In this document: positions 1 to 8,218 of the stretch, piece after piece
Layout of the letters: each line of letters begins with the position of its first letter
How positions within the stretch are numbered: position 1 is the first letter of the stretch
Source: Faecalicatena contorta
GTDB taxonomy: Bacteria; Bacillota; Clostridia; Lachnospirales; Lachnospiraceae
Direction: 5' to 3'
Length of the DNA stretch: 64,000 bases
Assembly (NCBI RefSeq): GCF_021531895.1
Contig: NZ_JAFBIX010000002.1
Span: forward strand, 61,304 to 125,303
Position numbers and translations under genes: made by a program
The notes under the pieces: model-generated
Databases searched by the model: none
What the model saw: only the letters and a program-made list of their open reading frames with translations
What the model was told of the DNA's origin: nothing

Positions 1-25
1 GAAAAAATAAATTCGCAAATGTTTA

Positions 26-86
26 TTGACAAATTCACAAAAGTGAATTATTATAAGAGAACAACGAAAGAGTCACAAAAGTGACT
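26..86 (+). promoter_or_regulatory. Promoter and paired operator repeats of the xis-int genes
   Basis: A strong promoter is visible: TTGACA at 26-31 and TATTAT at 49-54, 17 bases apart. Two copies of TCACAAAAGTGA, each with inverted arms around AAAA, lie at 32-49 (overlapping the spacer and -10) and 71-86 (just before the ribosome-binding site). The placement suggests repression by a dimeric regulator, or excisionase binding. Which protein binds is not known. Confidence 0.65.
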
Positions 87-101
87 GGAAAGGAGGACGC
101 T

Positions 102-293
102 ATGAGAACTAATTATATGATGACTGTTGATGATGTCATGGAAGAATTAGGCGTGAAACGCAGTAAAGCATATTCCATTCTGAAGCAGCTTAATGATGAA
201 CTGGCAAAGGAAGGATATGTGGCAGTTCGTGGAAAGATTCCACGTCCCTACTGGGAAACAAAATTTTATGGATGCTCTCAGAGAGCAGTGTGA
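102..293 (+). CDS. Excisionase-like small helix-turn-helix protein
   Basis: This 63-residue protein sits directly before the integrase, which is the usual place of the excisionase / recombination directionality factor in integrative elements. The N-terminal half (about residues 8-35, with VDDVMEELGVKRSKAYSILK) reads as a winged-helix or MerR-like DNA-binding motif. I chose the ATG at 102 because AAGGAGG lies about 7 bases upstream; a GTG further upstream falls inside the operator repeat. The stop is 13 bases before the integrase start, so both genes are probably co-transcribed. A role as transcription regulator is the alternative. Confidence 0.7.
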   Translation: MRTNYMMTVDDVMEELGVKRSKAYSILKQLNDELAKEGYVAVRGKIPRPYWETKFYGCSQRAV

Positions 294-306
294 AGGAGGT
301 TTTAAG

Positions 307-1359
307 ATGTCAGCTTACAAGGACAAAACACAGGGAACCTGGTATGTGAGCTTCAGCTATATTGACTGGACAGGTAAGAAAACGCAGAAGCTGAAAAGAG
401 GGTTCAAGACAAAGAAAGAAGCATTGAATTATGAAAAGGAATTCATAAGAAAGACTGCAGCGGATATGAAAATGGAGATGAACAGTTTTATTCAAGTCTA
501 TTTTGAAGATAAAAAGAATGAACTGAAAGAAAATTCAATCCGTAACAAGCAGCACATGATGAACAAGCACATTGTTCCGTATTTTGGAACAAGAAAAATG
601 AATGAGATCACACCGGCAGAGATTATCCAGTGGCAGAACACCATTCAGGAAAAAGGTTACAGCAAGACTTATGAGCGTATGATTCAGAATCAGTTAAATG
701 CACTGTTTAATCATGCACAGAAAATTTACAATCTGAAGGAAAATCCATGTAAGAAAGTAAAAAAGATGGGGAAATCGGATGCTAATAAGCTGGAATTTTG
801 GACGAAAGCAGAATATGACAGCTTTATCGCCGGGATTGAGCCAGAGAGTGAGGATTATCTGATATTTGAAATCCTGTTCTGGACAGGAATCAGGGAAGGA
901 GAACTTCTGGCATTGAGTCTTTCAGACTTTGATATGAGTGGTAATCTTTTGCATATCAATAAGACTTATAACCGGATCAGGAAAAGAGATGTGATTGATA
1001 CTCCAAAAACAGAAAATTCAGTCCGTACCATTGATATTCCTAATTTTCTTAAAGAAGAGGTGCAGGAGTATGCGAAGAAGCATTATGGATTTCCGGAAAA
1101 TCAGCGGTTATTTCCGATTGTGGCGAGAACACTGCAGAAACGGCTTAAGAAGTATGAAGCATTGACCGGTGTAAAACCAATCAGAGTGCATGATATCCGT
1201 CACAGCCATGTAGCATATCTGATTTATCAGGGTGTAGAGCCACTGATCATCAAGGAAAGACTGGGGCACAAAGATATTCAGATGACATTAAACACTTATG
1301 GTCACCTGTATCCGTCACAGCAAAAAAAGGTAGCTGAGATGTTGGACAACAAACGTTAA
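307..1359 (+). CDS. Tyrosine recombinase / phage-type integrase
   Basis: The 350-residue protein has the normal integrase layout: an N-terminal AP2-like arm-binding segment (residues 1-50, with GTWYVSFSYIDWTGKK), a SAM-like core-binding domain (about 55-150) and a C-terminal catalytic domain. The catalytic residues are visible: Arg in TGIREGELLAL, His and Arg in HDIRHSHVAYL, His in LGHKDIQMTLNTYGHL with the nucleophilic Tyr in the same stretch. It should insert and excise the surrounding element at a short attachment site. GAAGGAGG just upstream supports the ATG at 307; a longer reading frame starting at 193 would overlap xis. It appears intact. Confidence 0.93.
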   Translation: MSAYKDKTQGTWYVSFSYIDWTGKKTQKLKRGFKTKKEALNYEKEFIRKTAADMKMEMNSFIQVYFEDKKNELKENSIRNKQHMMNKHIVPYFGTRKMNEITPAEIIQWQNTIQEKGYSKTYERMIQNQLNALFNHAQKIYNLKENPCKKVKKMGKSDANKLEFWTKAEYDSFIAGIEPESEDYLIFEILFWTGIREGELLALSLSDFDMSGNLLHINKTYNRIRKRDVIDTPKTENSVRTIDIPNFLKEEVQEYAKKHYGFPENQRLFPIVARTLQKRLKKYEALTGVKPIRVHDIRHSHVAYLIYQGVEPLIIKERLGHKDIQMTLNTYGHLYPSQQKKVAEMLDNKR

Positions 1360-1377
1360 ATATGGAGGAAAAGACAC

Positions 1378-1548
1378 ATGAAAACAAAGAAAGTAGTCAG
1401 AAAAATATTTGATACGCTCAATTATAGTAAGAAGCTGAAGATAAGTTCCATTTTACCGGATCGAGATTCGGATTATGCGATTCTTCTTGAATTAGAGGAT
1501 GGAAGCAAATTTGAAATTATCATTATCCCAACAAGGAGATTCGTATAA
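1378..1548 (+). CDS. Small hypothetical protein in the element
   Basis: A 56-residue open frame starts at an ATG preceded by TATGGAGG with 9-base spacing, 18 bases after the integrase stop. The protein is basic at the N-terminus (MKTKKVVRKIF) and ends in a hydrophobic strand-rich stretch (FEIIIIP). I do not recognise the family. Good ribosome-binding site and tight spacing to its neighbours argue that it is translated with the integrase operon. No motif points to a function. Confidence 0.5.
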   Translation: MKTKKVVRKIFDTLNYSKKLKISSILPDRDSDYAILLELEDGSKFEIIIIPTRRFV

Positions 1549-1559
1549 GGAGTGGAACT

Positions 1560-1748
1560 ATGGCTACTAACAGACAAAAAGAAAAAGCCCAGACAAAATA
1601 TCTGAGCAAGTTCTCTGATAATCAGATTCACTGATATATCATCTTGGCAGATTCAGTATATCACGAATTGAACGATACAACAATTCCCGAATATCTGTTC
1701 ATCAGAGACTTGTCCGGAGGGGCAGGAGGTAGAAGTGACATTATTTGA
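1560..1748 (+). pseudogene. Small ORF interrupted by a TGA codon
   Basis: An ATG at 1560 with AAGGAG upstream opens a 24-residue frame ending at a TGA (1632-1634). The same frame then stays open for 37 more codons (YIILADSVYHELNDT... onward) to another TGA at 1746-1748. The downstream part looks like real protein in composition, so a nonsense mutation in a small accessory gene of about 60 residues is the simplest reading. The family is not recognised. Confidence 0.4.
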
Positions 1749-2409
1749 ACAGGTAAAAGAATGTGTGACAGCCAGACAGGCTGCGGAGCATTACGGGATT
1801 AAAGTAAAAAGAAATGGAATGGCGTGTTGTCCGTTTCATAAAGACCGACACCCAAGTATGAAGGCCGATAAAATATATCACTGCTTTGCATGTGGAGTGG
1901 GCGGTGATGCGATAGATTTTACAGCAAGGTTATTTGGAATATCACAGTATGAAGCTGCGAAAAAGATGATAGAAGATTTTGGACTGGATATAAAAATCGA
2001 AGACAGAAACAAATACAAAAGGATGCACCAAAGCAGGAATACTTTGATATCAAAGAAACCTAAAGTTGTGATGATCAGAGAAAAACTGGAGCAGTGGTTG
2101 AAACATGCAACAGACGTGCTGATCAGATATCTGAAATGGATTCAGTTCTGGAAAGAGATTTACAAACCAGAACCAGATGAAGAGTGGCACGAATTATTTA
2201 CGGAGGCATTGGCAAATGAAAGAAAGATAAATGACTATCTGGACGTGCTGATGTTTGGAACAGGAGAAGAGATTGTAGAGTTTTTCAAGATGAAGAGAAG
2301 GGAGGTTGAAAAAATTGAAGAAAGAATTAACGAATATCAGCGAGAAGTCCTTGATGGAATTAGAAGATATTGTGAACGAGGAAATGCTTACAACAGAAGA
2401 TGTCAATAA
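1735..2409 (+). CDS. CHC2 zinc-finger primase-like protein
   Basis: This 224-residue protein begins with a DnaG-type CHC2 zinc finger: CCPFHKDRHPSMK followed by YHCFACGVGGDAIDF (about residues 31-62). That domain binds template DNA in primases. The TOPRIM catalytic domain of full-length DnaG is absent, and the C-terminal two thirds is charged and helical. Such short proteins sit next to VapE-type helicases in mobilizable elements and probably help start element replication. The start is GTG at 1735 with GGAGG 8-9 bases upstream. The 3' end overlaps the start of the next gene by about 95 bases in another frame. Confidence 0.8.
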   Translation: MTLFEQVKECVTARQAAEHYGIKVKRNGMACCPFHKDRHPSMKADKIYHCFACGVGGDAIDFTARLFGISQYEAAKKMIEDFGLDIKIEDRNKYKRMHQSRNTLISKKPKVVMIREKLEQWLKHATDVLIRYLKWIQFWKEIYKPEPDEEWHELFTEALANERKINDYLDVLMFGTGEEIVEFFKMKRREVEKIEERINEYQREVLDGIRRYCERGNAYNRRCQ

Positions 2410-3691
2410 TATGTTGGAGCATACGGATAAAGGAAGAACAAAGCAGACAATTAGAAATTGTGTAACCGTACTTCAAAATGATCCGGTATTGAAAAAAGCG
2501 ATTAAACGAAATGAACTTTCTGGAAGGATGGACATTGTAAAAGAGGTTCCCTGGGAGCGGAGGAATAACAGTCCTACGGTTACAGATACTGATGAAAATA
2601 ATTTGAAGATGTATCTGGAAGAAAATTATGAACTGACAAGTGAGCGTGTGATCAAAGCAGGAATAGATATTGTTTCCAATGAAAATAAATATCACCCAAT
2701 TAGAGATTATCTGGAGAGTCTGGTCTGGGACGGAATTCCAAGAATAGAAAATATGCTTCCACATTTTCTGGGAGCAGAAAAGAGCAAATATACAATCGGA
2801 GTAATGAAAATGCACATGCTGGCAGCGATTTCAAGAATTTATGAACCGGGAATAAAATATGATATTATGTTGTGTTTGGTTGGGAGTCAGGGAGCCGGAA
2901 AGTCCACATTTTTCAAATATCTAGCGATAAAAGAAGAATGGTTCAGCGACAATCTGGATCATTTGGATGATGAAAATATTTACAGAAAACTGCAAAATCA
3001 CTGGATTATCGAAATGGGAGAAATGAAGGCAACTATCACAGCAAAGAATATTGAACAGATAAAATCGTTTCTGAGCAGACAGAAAGAAACTTATAAAGTA
3101 CCTTATGAAGTTCACCCGGAAGACAGACCGAGACAGTGTGTATTTTGCGGTACTTCAAATGATTTGAATTTCCTTCCGCTGGACAGAACCGGAAACAGAA
3201 GATTTGCTCCGGTGATGACAGATATGTCGAAAGCAGAAGTTCATATTCTGGACAATGAGGCAGAGAGCAAAGCCTATATCGAACAGGCTTGGGCAGAGGC
3301 AATGGTACTGTATCGACAGGGAAATGTGTTCTTAGGATTTACAAAGGAAATTGAGGAAGAGGCAAAGCGTCTGCAGAAAGAATTTATGCCGGAAGATACC
3401 AATGCCGGAATCATACAGGAATTTCTTGATGACTACGATGACGATTATGTATGTACAAGAATTCTGTTCGATGAAGCGCTACATCGAACCGGAGAAATGA
3501 AACAGTGGGAAGGTAAAGAAATTGCCAATATTATGAACAATGCGATTGTAGGCTGGAAACCACATGGTACACATCGATTCGGAAAGGAATATGGAATACA
3601 GCGGTCATGGAAACGGATGAAAGATTCGGTGAAGAAAGATAAAGACGGATTTATAGAAGTACCGGAACAGTTGGAAATACCGTTTGAGTAA
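2315..3691 (+). CDS. VapE-type (virulence-associated E) helicase/ATPase
   Basis: The 458-residue protein matches the virulence-associated protein E family of phage and island proteins, which act as superfamily 3-like helicases in element replication. A Walker A motif is clear (LVGSQGAGKSTFFKYL, about residue 190), followed by an acidic Walker B-like IIEMGEM and the family pattern CVFCGTSNDLNFLPLDRTG with GNRRFAPV. I prefer TTG at 2315 because GGGAGG ends 9 bases before it; the TTG at 2306 touches the same site. The N-terminus overlaps the primase gene. The pair probably forms the replication module. Confidence 0.82.
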   Translation: MKKELTNISEKSLMELEDIVNEEMLTTEDVNNMLEHTDKGRTKQTIRNCVTVLQNDPVLKKAIKRNELSGRMDIVKEVPWERRNNSPTVTDTDENNLKMYLEENYELTSERVIKAGIDIVSNENKYHPIRDYLESLVWDGIPRIENMLPHFLGAEKSKYTIGVMKMHMLAAISRIYEPGIKYDIMLCLVGSQGAGKSTFFKYLAIKEEWFSDNLDHLDDENIYRKLQNHWIIEMGEMKATITAKNIEQIKSFLSRQKETYKVPYEVHPEDRPRQCVFCGTSNDLNFLPLDRTGNRRFAPVMTDMSKAEVHILDNEAESKAYIEQAWAEAMVLYRQGNVFLGFTKEIEEEAKRLQKEFMPEDTNAGIIQEFLDDYDDDYVCTRILFDEALHRTGEMKQWEGKEIANIMNNAIVGWKPHGTHRFGKEYGIQRSWKRMKDSVKKDKDGFIEVPEQLEIPFE

Positions 3692-3805
3692 AGATTATTG
3701 TAAACGATGTAAACGGAACTTGAAGAAAAAACTTAAAACGTTAACTTTTAAAATCTTTTGAACTCCGTTTACAAATTTCGTTTACAGACTGGAAAGGAGC
3801 AGAAA

Positions 3806-4036
3806 ATGATGAAACAGGGAAGATTAGGATATAACAGCAGCAATGGAAGATATGGATTATTATCATCAGATTTATGGATTGATACAGGATTTCACTGCGG
3901 AGAAGGACTGGAAGTGCTGGTAGATGATGAATGGGTACAGACCAGAATGGAGATGAATCTGGCAAGAGAATGGTATCTGGTGGGAACACCTTATTGTGGA
4001 GATTTGGAATATGTGCAGGCGAGGATACCAGAATAA
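3806..4036 (+). CDS. DUF5348 family small protein
   Basis: The 76-residue protein has the pattern of DUF5348 proteins found in Firmicute mobilizable elements: GRYGL near the start, then a strand-rich core with CGEGLEVLVDDEWVQTRME and a closing EWYLVGTPYCG. It sits between the helicase and the relaxase region. The ATG at 3806 follows GGAAAGGAGC with a good spacing; a longer upstream start lacks such a site. The function of the family is unknown; a role as small accessory or regulatory protein of the element is inference. Confidence 0.65.
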   Translation: MMKQGRLGYNSSNGRYGLLSSDLWIDTGFHCGEGLEVLVDDEWVQTRMEMNLAREWYLVGTPYCGDLEYVQARIPE

Positions 4037-4072
4037 ACAGATCTATGATCCACTTCGGTCGGTGCAGAACAG

Positions 4073-4251
4073 ACGTCCATAAGGACGTTATGCCCCCGGC
4101 AGGGCGCAAGGGGACTTTTGATGGACGGTACGGCTGTCGAAAGTGCTTTTGCGTTACTTTTGACAAAAGTAACAAAACCGCCGTATCCGGCGAAAATTTC
4201 TTAAATATCGCCATAACTGGCGTAAATAAAAATTATGTGCCATGTCTGGCA
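4073..4251 (+). other. Likely oriT region: array of short stem-loops before the relaxase
   Basis: About 240 bases without a gene separate the DUF5348 gene from the relaxase. They hold an array of inverted repeats: ACGTCC/GGACGT (4073-4088), GCCC/GGGC (4092-4105), a 10-bp stem with a one-base loop (4153-4173, arms GTTACTTTTG and CAAAAGTAAC), then three 14-base stem-loops with 4-bp stems and 6-base loops at 4179-4192 (CGCC/GGCG), 4209-4222 (CGCC/GGCG) and 4238-4251 (TGCC/GGCA). The origin of transfer of MOBV elements lies just upstream of the mob gene and is hairpin-rich, so this is the best oriT candidate. The nick site is not identified. Confidence 0.6.
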
Positions 4252-4279
4252 CTCGAGTAGAAAAGAGGTGAGAAAATTT

Positions 4280-5695
4280 ATGATGAAACGGACAATCAGT
4301 GGCATGATCGGAGCCGGTTCACTGGCTCATAACAGACGGGATTTTGTAGCAGAAAATGTAGATCCGGACAGAGTGCAATTGAACATTTGTTATAAGAATG
4401 AGAATCTGAAAGAAGTTTATAAGGAACTGTTTGACGATGCTACGGAGAGATACAATGTCGGGAAAAGAAAGGACCGGCAGATTGCAAATTATTATGAAAA
4501 AATCCGACAGAGCAAACAGGAAAAGTTGTTCCATGAAGTGATATTCCAGATTGGAAATCGAGAGGATATGGCAGTGGGAACAACAGAAGGAAATCTGGCT
4601 GTAAAGGTATTGGACGAATATATGAAAGATTTCCAGAAGCGGAATCCGACACTTCGGGTATTTAGTTGCTATCTGCATCAGGACGAAGCTACTCCGCATC
4701 TGCATATTGACTTTGTTCCTTATGTGACCAACTGGAAGGGAAAAGGAATGGATACCAGAGTTTCACTGAAGCAGGCATTGAAAAGTCTTGGATTCCAAGG
4801 TGGAAATAAGCATGATACAGAACTGAATCAGTGGATAAATCATGAAAAAGAAGTGCTGGCAGAAATCGCAAAGCAACATGGAATTGAATGGGAACAGAAA
4901 GGTACACATGAAGAGCATCTGGATGTTTACAATTTCAAGAAGAAAGAGCGTAAGAAGGAAGTGCAGGAACTGGAACAGAAAAAGGAATATCTGACAGCGG
5001 AGAATGAAGGATTGACTTCTCAGATTGCGGACGCAAGGGCAGATATTAAATTACTGGAAGAAGAAAAAATTCAGTTCCAGAAAGATAAAGAAACAGCGGA
5101 AAGACGTGCTGAGAAAGCAGAAACGGAATTGAAAAAACTGGAGGACAGAAGAGAATTCCTGCAACCGGTGATGGATAATGTCAGTAAGGAAATAAAAGAA
5201 TATGGAATGATCAAAACATTTTTGCCGGAAGCTACAGCATTGGAACGTGCGGTAACTTATCGGGATAAGAAAATAAAACCCTTGTTCATTGAAATGAAGA
5301 ATAAAATTGGTGCGATGGCTGCACAGGTTAAAGAACTTACCAGAGAAAGAGATAAGTGGAAAAGTAAGTTTCAGAAGAAAAAGCAGGAGCACGAGAACAC
5401 TAAAAAGGAACTGGCAGAAGTTCAGAAGGATTATCAGAAATTATCCGGTGAGAAAGAAATTCTGCAGGGAATTGCAGACAGATATAACCGACTTTTACGC
5501 ATGTTGGGGAAAGATATGGTAGAACGACTGGTGCAGGACGATATCCGGATGCAGGCGGAACTTGAAGCGAAAAAGCAGAAAGAACAAATGCCGAAAAAAA
5601 TAAGTGATCGCATACCATGGGCGAAAGAACAAAATGAAGAATACAATGCACAGATAAAAAAGAACAAAGCAAAATACAGAGGAATGGAGTTGTAA
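4280..5695 (+). CDS. mobV: MOBV-type relaxase (Mob/Pre plasmid recombination protein)
   Basis: The 471-residue protein has the Mob/Pre fold: an N-terminal segment typical of the family (RTISGMIGAGSLAHNRRDF), then the metal-binding signature HQDEATPHLHIDFVP at about residues 134-148, the two-His motif that coordinates the metal for nicking at oriT. From about residue 220 to the end the chain is a long charged coiled coil (VQELEQKKEYL, then QKKKQEHENTKKELAEVQK), usual for MOBV proteins. The ATG at 4280 follows AAAGAGGTG. It should nick the oriT-like region directly upstream and pilot the strand. No coupling or mating-pore gene is present, so transfer would depend on a helper. Confidence 0.9.
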   Translation: MMKRTISGMIGAGSLAHNRRDFVAENVDPDRVQLNICYKNENLKEVYKELFDDATERYNVGKRKDRQIANYYEKIRQSKQEKLFHEVIFQIGNREDMAVGTTEGNLAVKVLDEYMKDFQKRNPTLRVFSCYLHQDEATPHLHIDFVPYVTNWKGKGMDTRVSLKQALKSLGFQGGNKHDTELNQWINHEKEVLAEIAKQHGIEWEQKGTHEEHLDVYNFKKKERKKEVQELEQKKEYLTAENEGLTSQIADARADIKLLEEEKIQFQKDKETAERRAEKAETELKKLEDRREFLQPVMDNVSKEIKEYGMIKTFLPEATALERAVTYRDKKIKPLFIEMKNKIGAMAAQVKELTRERDKWKSKFQKKKQEHENTKKELAEVQKDYQKLSGEKEILQGIADRYNRLLRMLGKDMVERLVQDDIRMQAELEAKKQKEQMPKKISDRIPWAKEQNEEYNAQIKKNKAKYRGMEL

Positions 5696-5699
5696 GAAT

Positions 5700-6074
5700 A
5701 TGAAGAAACAGATTTATGATGAAAAGAACGGACTGAGCTACACATTGCATGGAGATTATTATCTGCCGGATCTGGAAATCAATGAGGAAGAACCTACATA
5801 TGGGAAATATGGAATAATGCGAAAACAGTTTCTGAAGGAACACAGGAGTGCAAGGTATCAGTATCTGGTACTTACCGGGAAATTGACGGAGCATTTGAAT
5901 CAGGTCGATAAAGAAGCGAGAGAAAAAGTTGAAATGCTGGTGGAACAGATGGCTGAGCAGTGGGGCGTGACAGAAAAACTGAAGATGCAGGATCAGATGG
6001 AATGGGTTAGGAAAATGAATAATATTCGTAGCAGAGCAGTAGAGATTATAGATGTAGAATTGATTTGTGTTTAG
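5700..6074 (+). CDS. tnpV: TnpV family transposon-encoded protein
   Basis: The 124-residue protein resembles TnpV of the Tn4451 group and many gut clostridial elements: a start like MKKQIYDEKNGLSYTLHGDYYLPDL, then YGKYGIMRKQFLKEHR and a helical C-terminal half (EMLVEQMAEQWGVTEKLK). It begins 5 bases after the relaxase stop, so the two are co-transcribed. In Tn4451 TnpV was noted as a small accessory protein not needed for excision; its biochemical role remains unknown. Length is normal and the frame looks intact. Confidence 0.75.
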   Translation: MKKQIYDEKNGLSYTLHGDYYLPDLEINEEEPTYGKYGIMRKQFLKEHRSARYQYLVLTGKLTEHLNQVDKEAREKVEMLVEQMAEQWGVTEKLKMQDQMEWVRKMNNIRSRAVEIIDVELICV

Positions 6075-6108
6075 GAGGACAAAGCGGCAGATATAATGTT
6101 AAAAGTAA

Positions 6109-6137
6109 TTGCGTGCGCACGCATATTGTATTATAAT
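6109..6137 (+). promoter_or_regulatory. marR promoter with a 12-bp palindromic operator
   Basis: A -35 box TTGCGT (6109-6114) and a perfect -10 TATAAT (6132-6137) are 17 bases apart. The perfect palindrome GCGTGCGCACGC (6111-6122) covers the -35 and the spacer. Its position before a MarR gene suggests autorepression, with release of the efflux pump when ligand binds. Confidence 0.7.
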
Positions 6138-6162
6138 ACTGGTGGTTAGGAGGAATATATCT

Positions 6163-6612
6163 ATGAAACTATTAAAATGGCTTTCAGTAACAGACCGATT
6201 TTACAAAATCTATTTGGATAAACAGCTTGCCCCCTTTGGAATCAACAACAGCCAATATATGTTTTTGATTAAAATCTGTCGTTCGCCTGGCATTTTACAG
6301 GATTCTTTAATGGATATGTTTTATGTTCATCCGAGCAATATTGTACGGACAGTTGCGGCATTAGAAAAGCAGGGAATGATTATGCGTTCCCCAAATGATA
6401 AGGATAAGCGGACGTGTAAGCTGTATCCTACGGAACGTGCGCTGTCTGTAATTGATGAGATACAGACGGTATGTGAAAAGACAGAAGCTCTTTTATTGCA
6501 AGGCTTCAGGGAATCTGATAAAAACCTCTTTATTGATTTGCTGATTCAGGCAGGTGAAAATATTACAGCGGAACTCCGTATAGAAAGAAAGGGGGATGAA
6601 TTTAATGACTGA
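6163..6612 (+). CDS. MarR family transcriptional regulator
   Basis: The 149-residue protein has the MarR winged-helix pattern: helical N-terminus (VTDRFYKIYLDKQLAPFGIN), recognition region (LMDMFYVHPSNIVRTVAALEKQGMIMRS) and the wing with DKDKRTCKLYPTERAL. It ends inside the start of the MATE gene (8-base overlap, ATGACTGA), so translation is coupled. MarR proteins act as dimers on palindromes; one sits on this gene's own promoter. The most likely role is ligand-controlled repression of itself and of the downstream efflux pump. ATG at 6163 follows TTAGGAGG. The ligand cannot be read from sequence. Confidence 0.88.
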   Translation: MKLLKWLSVTDRFYKIYLDKQLAPFGINNSQYMFLIKICRSPGILQDSLMDMFYVHPSNIVRTVAALEKQGMIMRSPNDKDKRTCKLYPTERALSVIDEIQTVCEKTEALLLQGFRESDKNLFIDLLIQAGENITAELRIERKGDEFND

Positions 6613-7960
6613 GAATCCCCTAGGATATGAAAAAATTTCAAAACTGTTGAAAGATTTTGCCATTCCCAGTATTATGGCGTCTCTTGTCGGCTCAATCTAC
6701 AATATTGTGGATCAGATTTTTATTGGTCAAGGGGTCGGTTATCTGGGAAATGCAGCAACCAATGTTGCCTACCCGTTCTCTACCATCTGCCTTGCTATTG
6801 CACTGCTGGTTGGAATTGGCAGTGCTTCCCGTGTTTCCCTCTGTCTTGGACGCAAAGAGCCGAAAGCTGCCGCTAAAGCAGCGGGAAATGGTATTGTTCT
6901 GATGGGGATTTTCGGAATTATTTATTTGTTGGTTGGTGAAGCTTTTCTGTCTTTGCTCCTAAAGGCATTTGGGGCAACGACAGATGTATTTCCATATGCA
7001 AAGCAGTATGCCAGCATAACATTGATTGGAATGCCGTTTCTTATTGTAACGAATGGTATGAGCAATTTGATTCGAGCAGATGGAAAACCAAAGTATTCAA
7101 TGGTTTGCATGGTTATGGGAGCTATTATCAATACCATTCTTGACCCTATTTTTATTTTTGCTTGCGATTGGGGGATTGCCGGCGCAGCTTGGGCAACAGT
7201 TATTGGGCAAATTTTTTCCTTCATACTCGCACTCCGTTATCTATGGCGTTTCCAAACAATCCATTTTGAAAAAGAGTCGTTTTTATTGGACATCAAAGAA
7301 AGTATGAAAATTTGCAGCATGGGAATCAGCAGCAGCTCAAACCAGATTGCAGTTACCGTGATTCAAATCATTCAGTACAATTCGTTGACTTATTACGGCG
7401 CATTAACAAAATATGGAACAGATATTCCATTAGCTGCTTGCGGAATCGTTATGAAAACAAATGCCATAATCCTTGCGATTGTTGTAGGAATCTCGCAGGG
7501 AACACAGCCGATTATCGGCTTCAACTATGGGGCAAGGCAATACCATCGTGTACGGGAGGCTTACCTGCTTGCGGTAAAATGGAACCTTGTTGTTTCCACA
7601 ATTGCTTTCATCGCATTTCAATTTTTCCCGCAATCTATCATTTCGCTATTCGGAGATGGGGACGAGCTGTATTTTGAATTTGCTGTTTTGTTCATGCGTA
7701 CCTATCTTTTCATGGTGTTGGTAAATGGTGTGCAGTTGCTTTCTTCCAGTTTTTTTACCGCAATAGGAAAATCGTTAAAAGGTGCTCTGTTGGCATTAAC
7801 AAGGCAGACCTTTGTGTTGATTCCGCTTACCCTGCTGCTCCCGCTTCGTTTCGGAATTATGGGAGTATTGCTTGCGGGACCTGTTGCTGATTTTTCAGCG
7901 TTTATGCTATCTGTTGTACTGGTGGGTATAGAATTAAAAAAACAAAAAAATGACATGTAA
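6605..7960 (+). CDS. MATE family multidrug efflux transporter
   Basis: The 451-residue membrane protein has about twelve hydrophobic segments arranged as two homologous halves and MATE signatures such as FAIPSIMASLVGSIYNIVDQIFIG near the N-terminus and GISQGTQPIIGFNYGARQY at the start of the second half. MATE pumps export cationic drugs or metabolites using a sodium or proton gradient. The ATG at 6605 is preferred over 6596 because GGGGG ends 9 bases before it. The gene is coupled to marR. Its place right after a relaxase operon suggests it is cargo. The substrate is unknown and no resistance claim is made. Confidence 0.9.
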   Translation: MTENPLGYEKISKLLKDFAIPSIMASLVGSIYNIVDQIFIGQGVGYLGNAATNVAYPFSTICLAIALLVGIGSASRVSLCLGRKEPKAAAKAAGNGIVLMGIFGIIYLLVGEAFLSLLLKAFGATTDVFPYAKQYASITLIGMPFLIVTNGMSNLIRADGKPKYSMVCMVMGAIINTILDPIFIFACDWGIAGAAWATVIGQIFSFILALRYLWRFQTIHFEKESFLLDIKESMKICSMGISSSSNQIAVTVIQIIQYNSLTYYGALTKYGTDIPLAACGIVMKTNAIILAIVVGISQGTQPIIGFNYGARQYHRVREAYLLAVKWNLVVSTIAFIAFQFFPQSIISLFGDGDELYFEFAVLFMRTYLFMVLVNGVQLLSSSFFTAIGKSLKGALLALTRQTFVLIPLTLLLPLRFGIMGVLLAGPVADFSAFMLSVVLVGIELKKQKNDM

Positions 7961-8088
7961 ACAACAGCCCTATGTGAAAACATTCTTTTTCCGCCGTTAA
8001 GTAATCAAGAAGCAAAAACTTAAAAACCGTTGCGATAAATTTTATAAATTTAGTAGGATAATATTTAGAAGTAAGGATTGAGAAAAAT

Positions 8089-8217
8089 ATGGAAACTATA
8101 AAATGGGTTCTATGTCCTATCTGTGGAAATAAAACCCGAACGATAATGCAAGAAGATACCGAATTAAAGAACTTTCCACTCTACTGTCCGAAGTGTAAAC
8201 AGCAAACACTTAACTGA
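8089..8217 (+). pseudogene. Truncated cysteine-rich KTR protein
   Basis: The frame encodes 42 residues with the cysteine-rich KTR pattern: WVLCPICGNKTR followed by FPLYCPKCKQQTL, two CxxC zinc knuckles. Family members in clostridial elements and next to resistance cargo usually continue for 10-20 residues after the second knuckle. Here the frame stops right after it, exactly where an unrelated ATPase fragment begins, so the gene seems cut by a deletion. The remaining knuckles could still fold. Confidence 0.65.
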
Positions 8218-8218
8218 T

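Noticed and set aside
1632..1634. TGA as selenocysteine codon in the small ORF
   Set aside because: No SECIS-like hairpin follows, and the setting is a decaying element gene; the same holds for the TGA at 22527.
6605..7960. Calling the MATE pump a specific drug-resistance gene
   Set aside because: Substrate cannot be told from the sequence.
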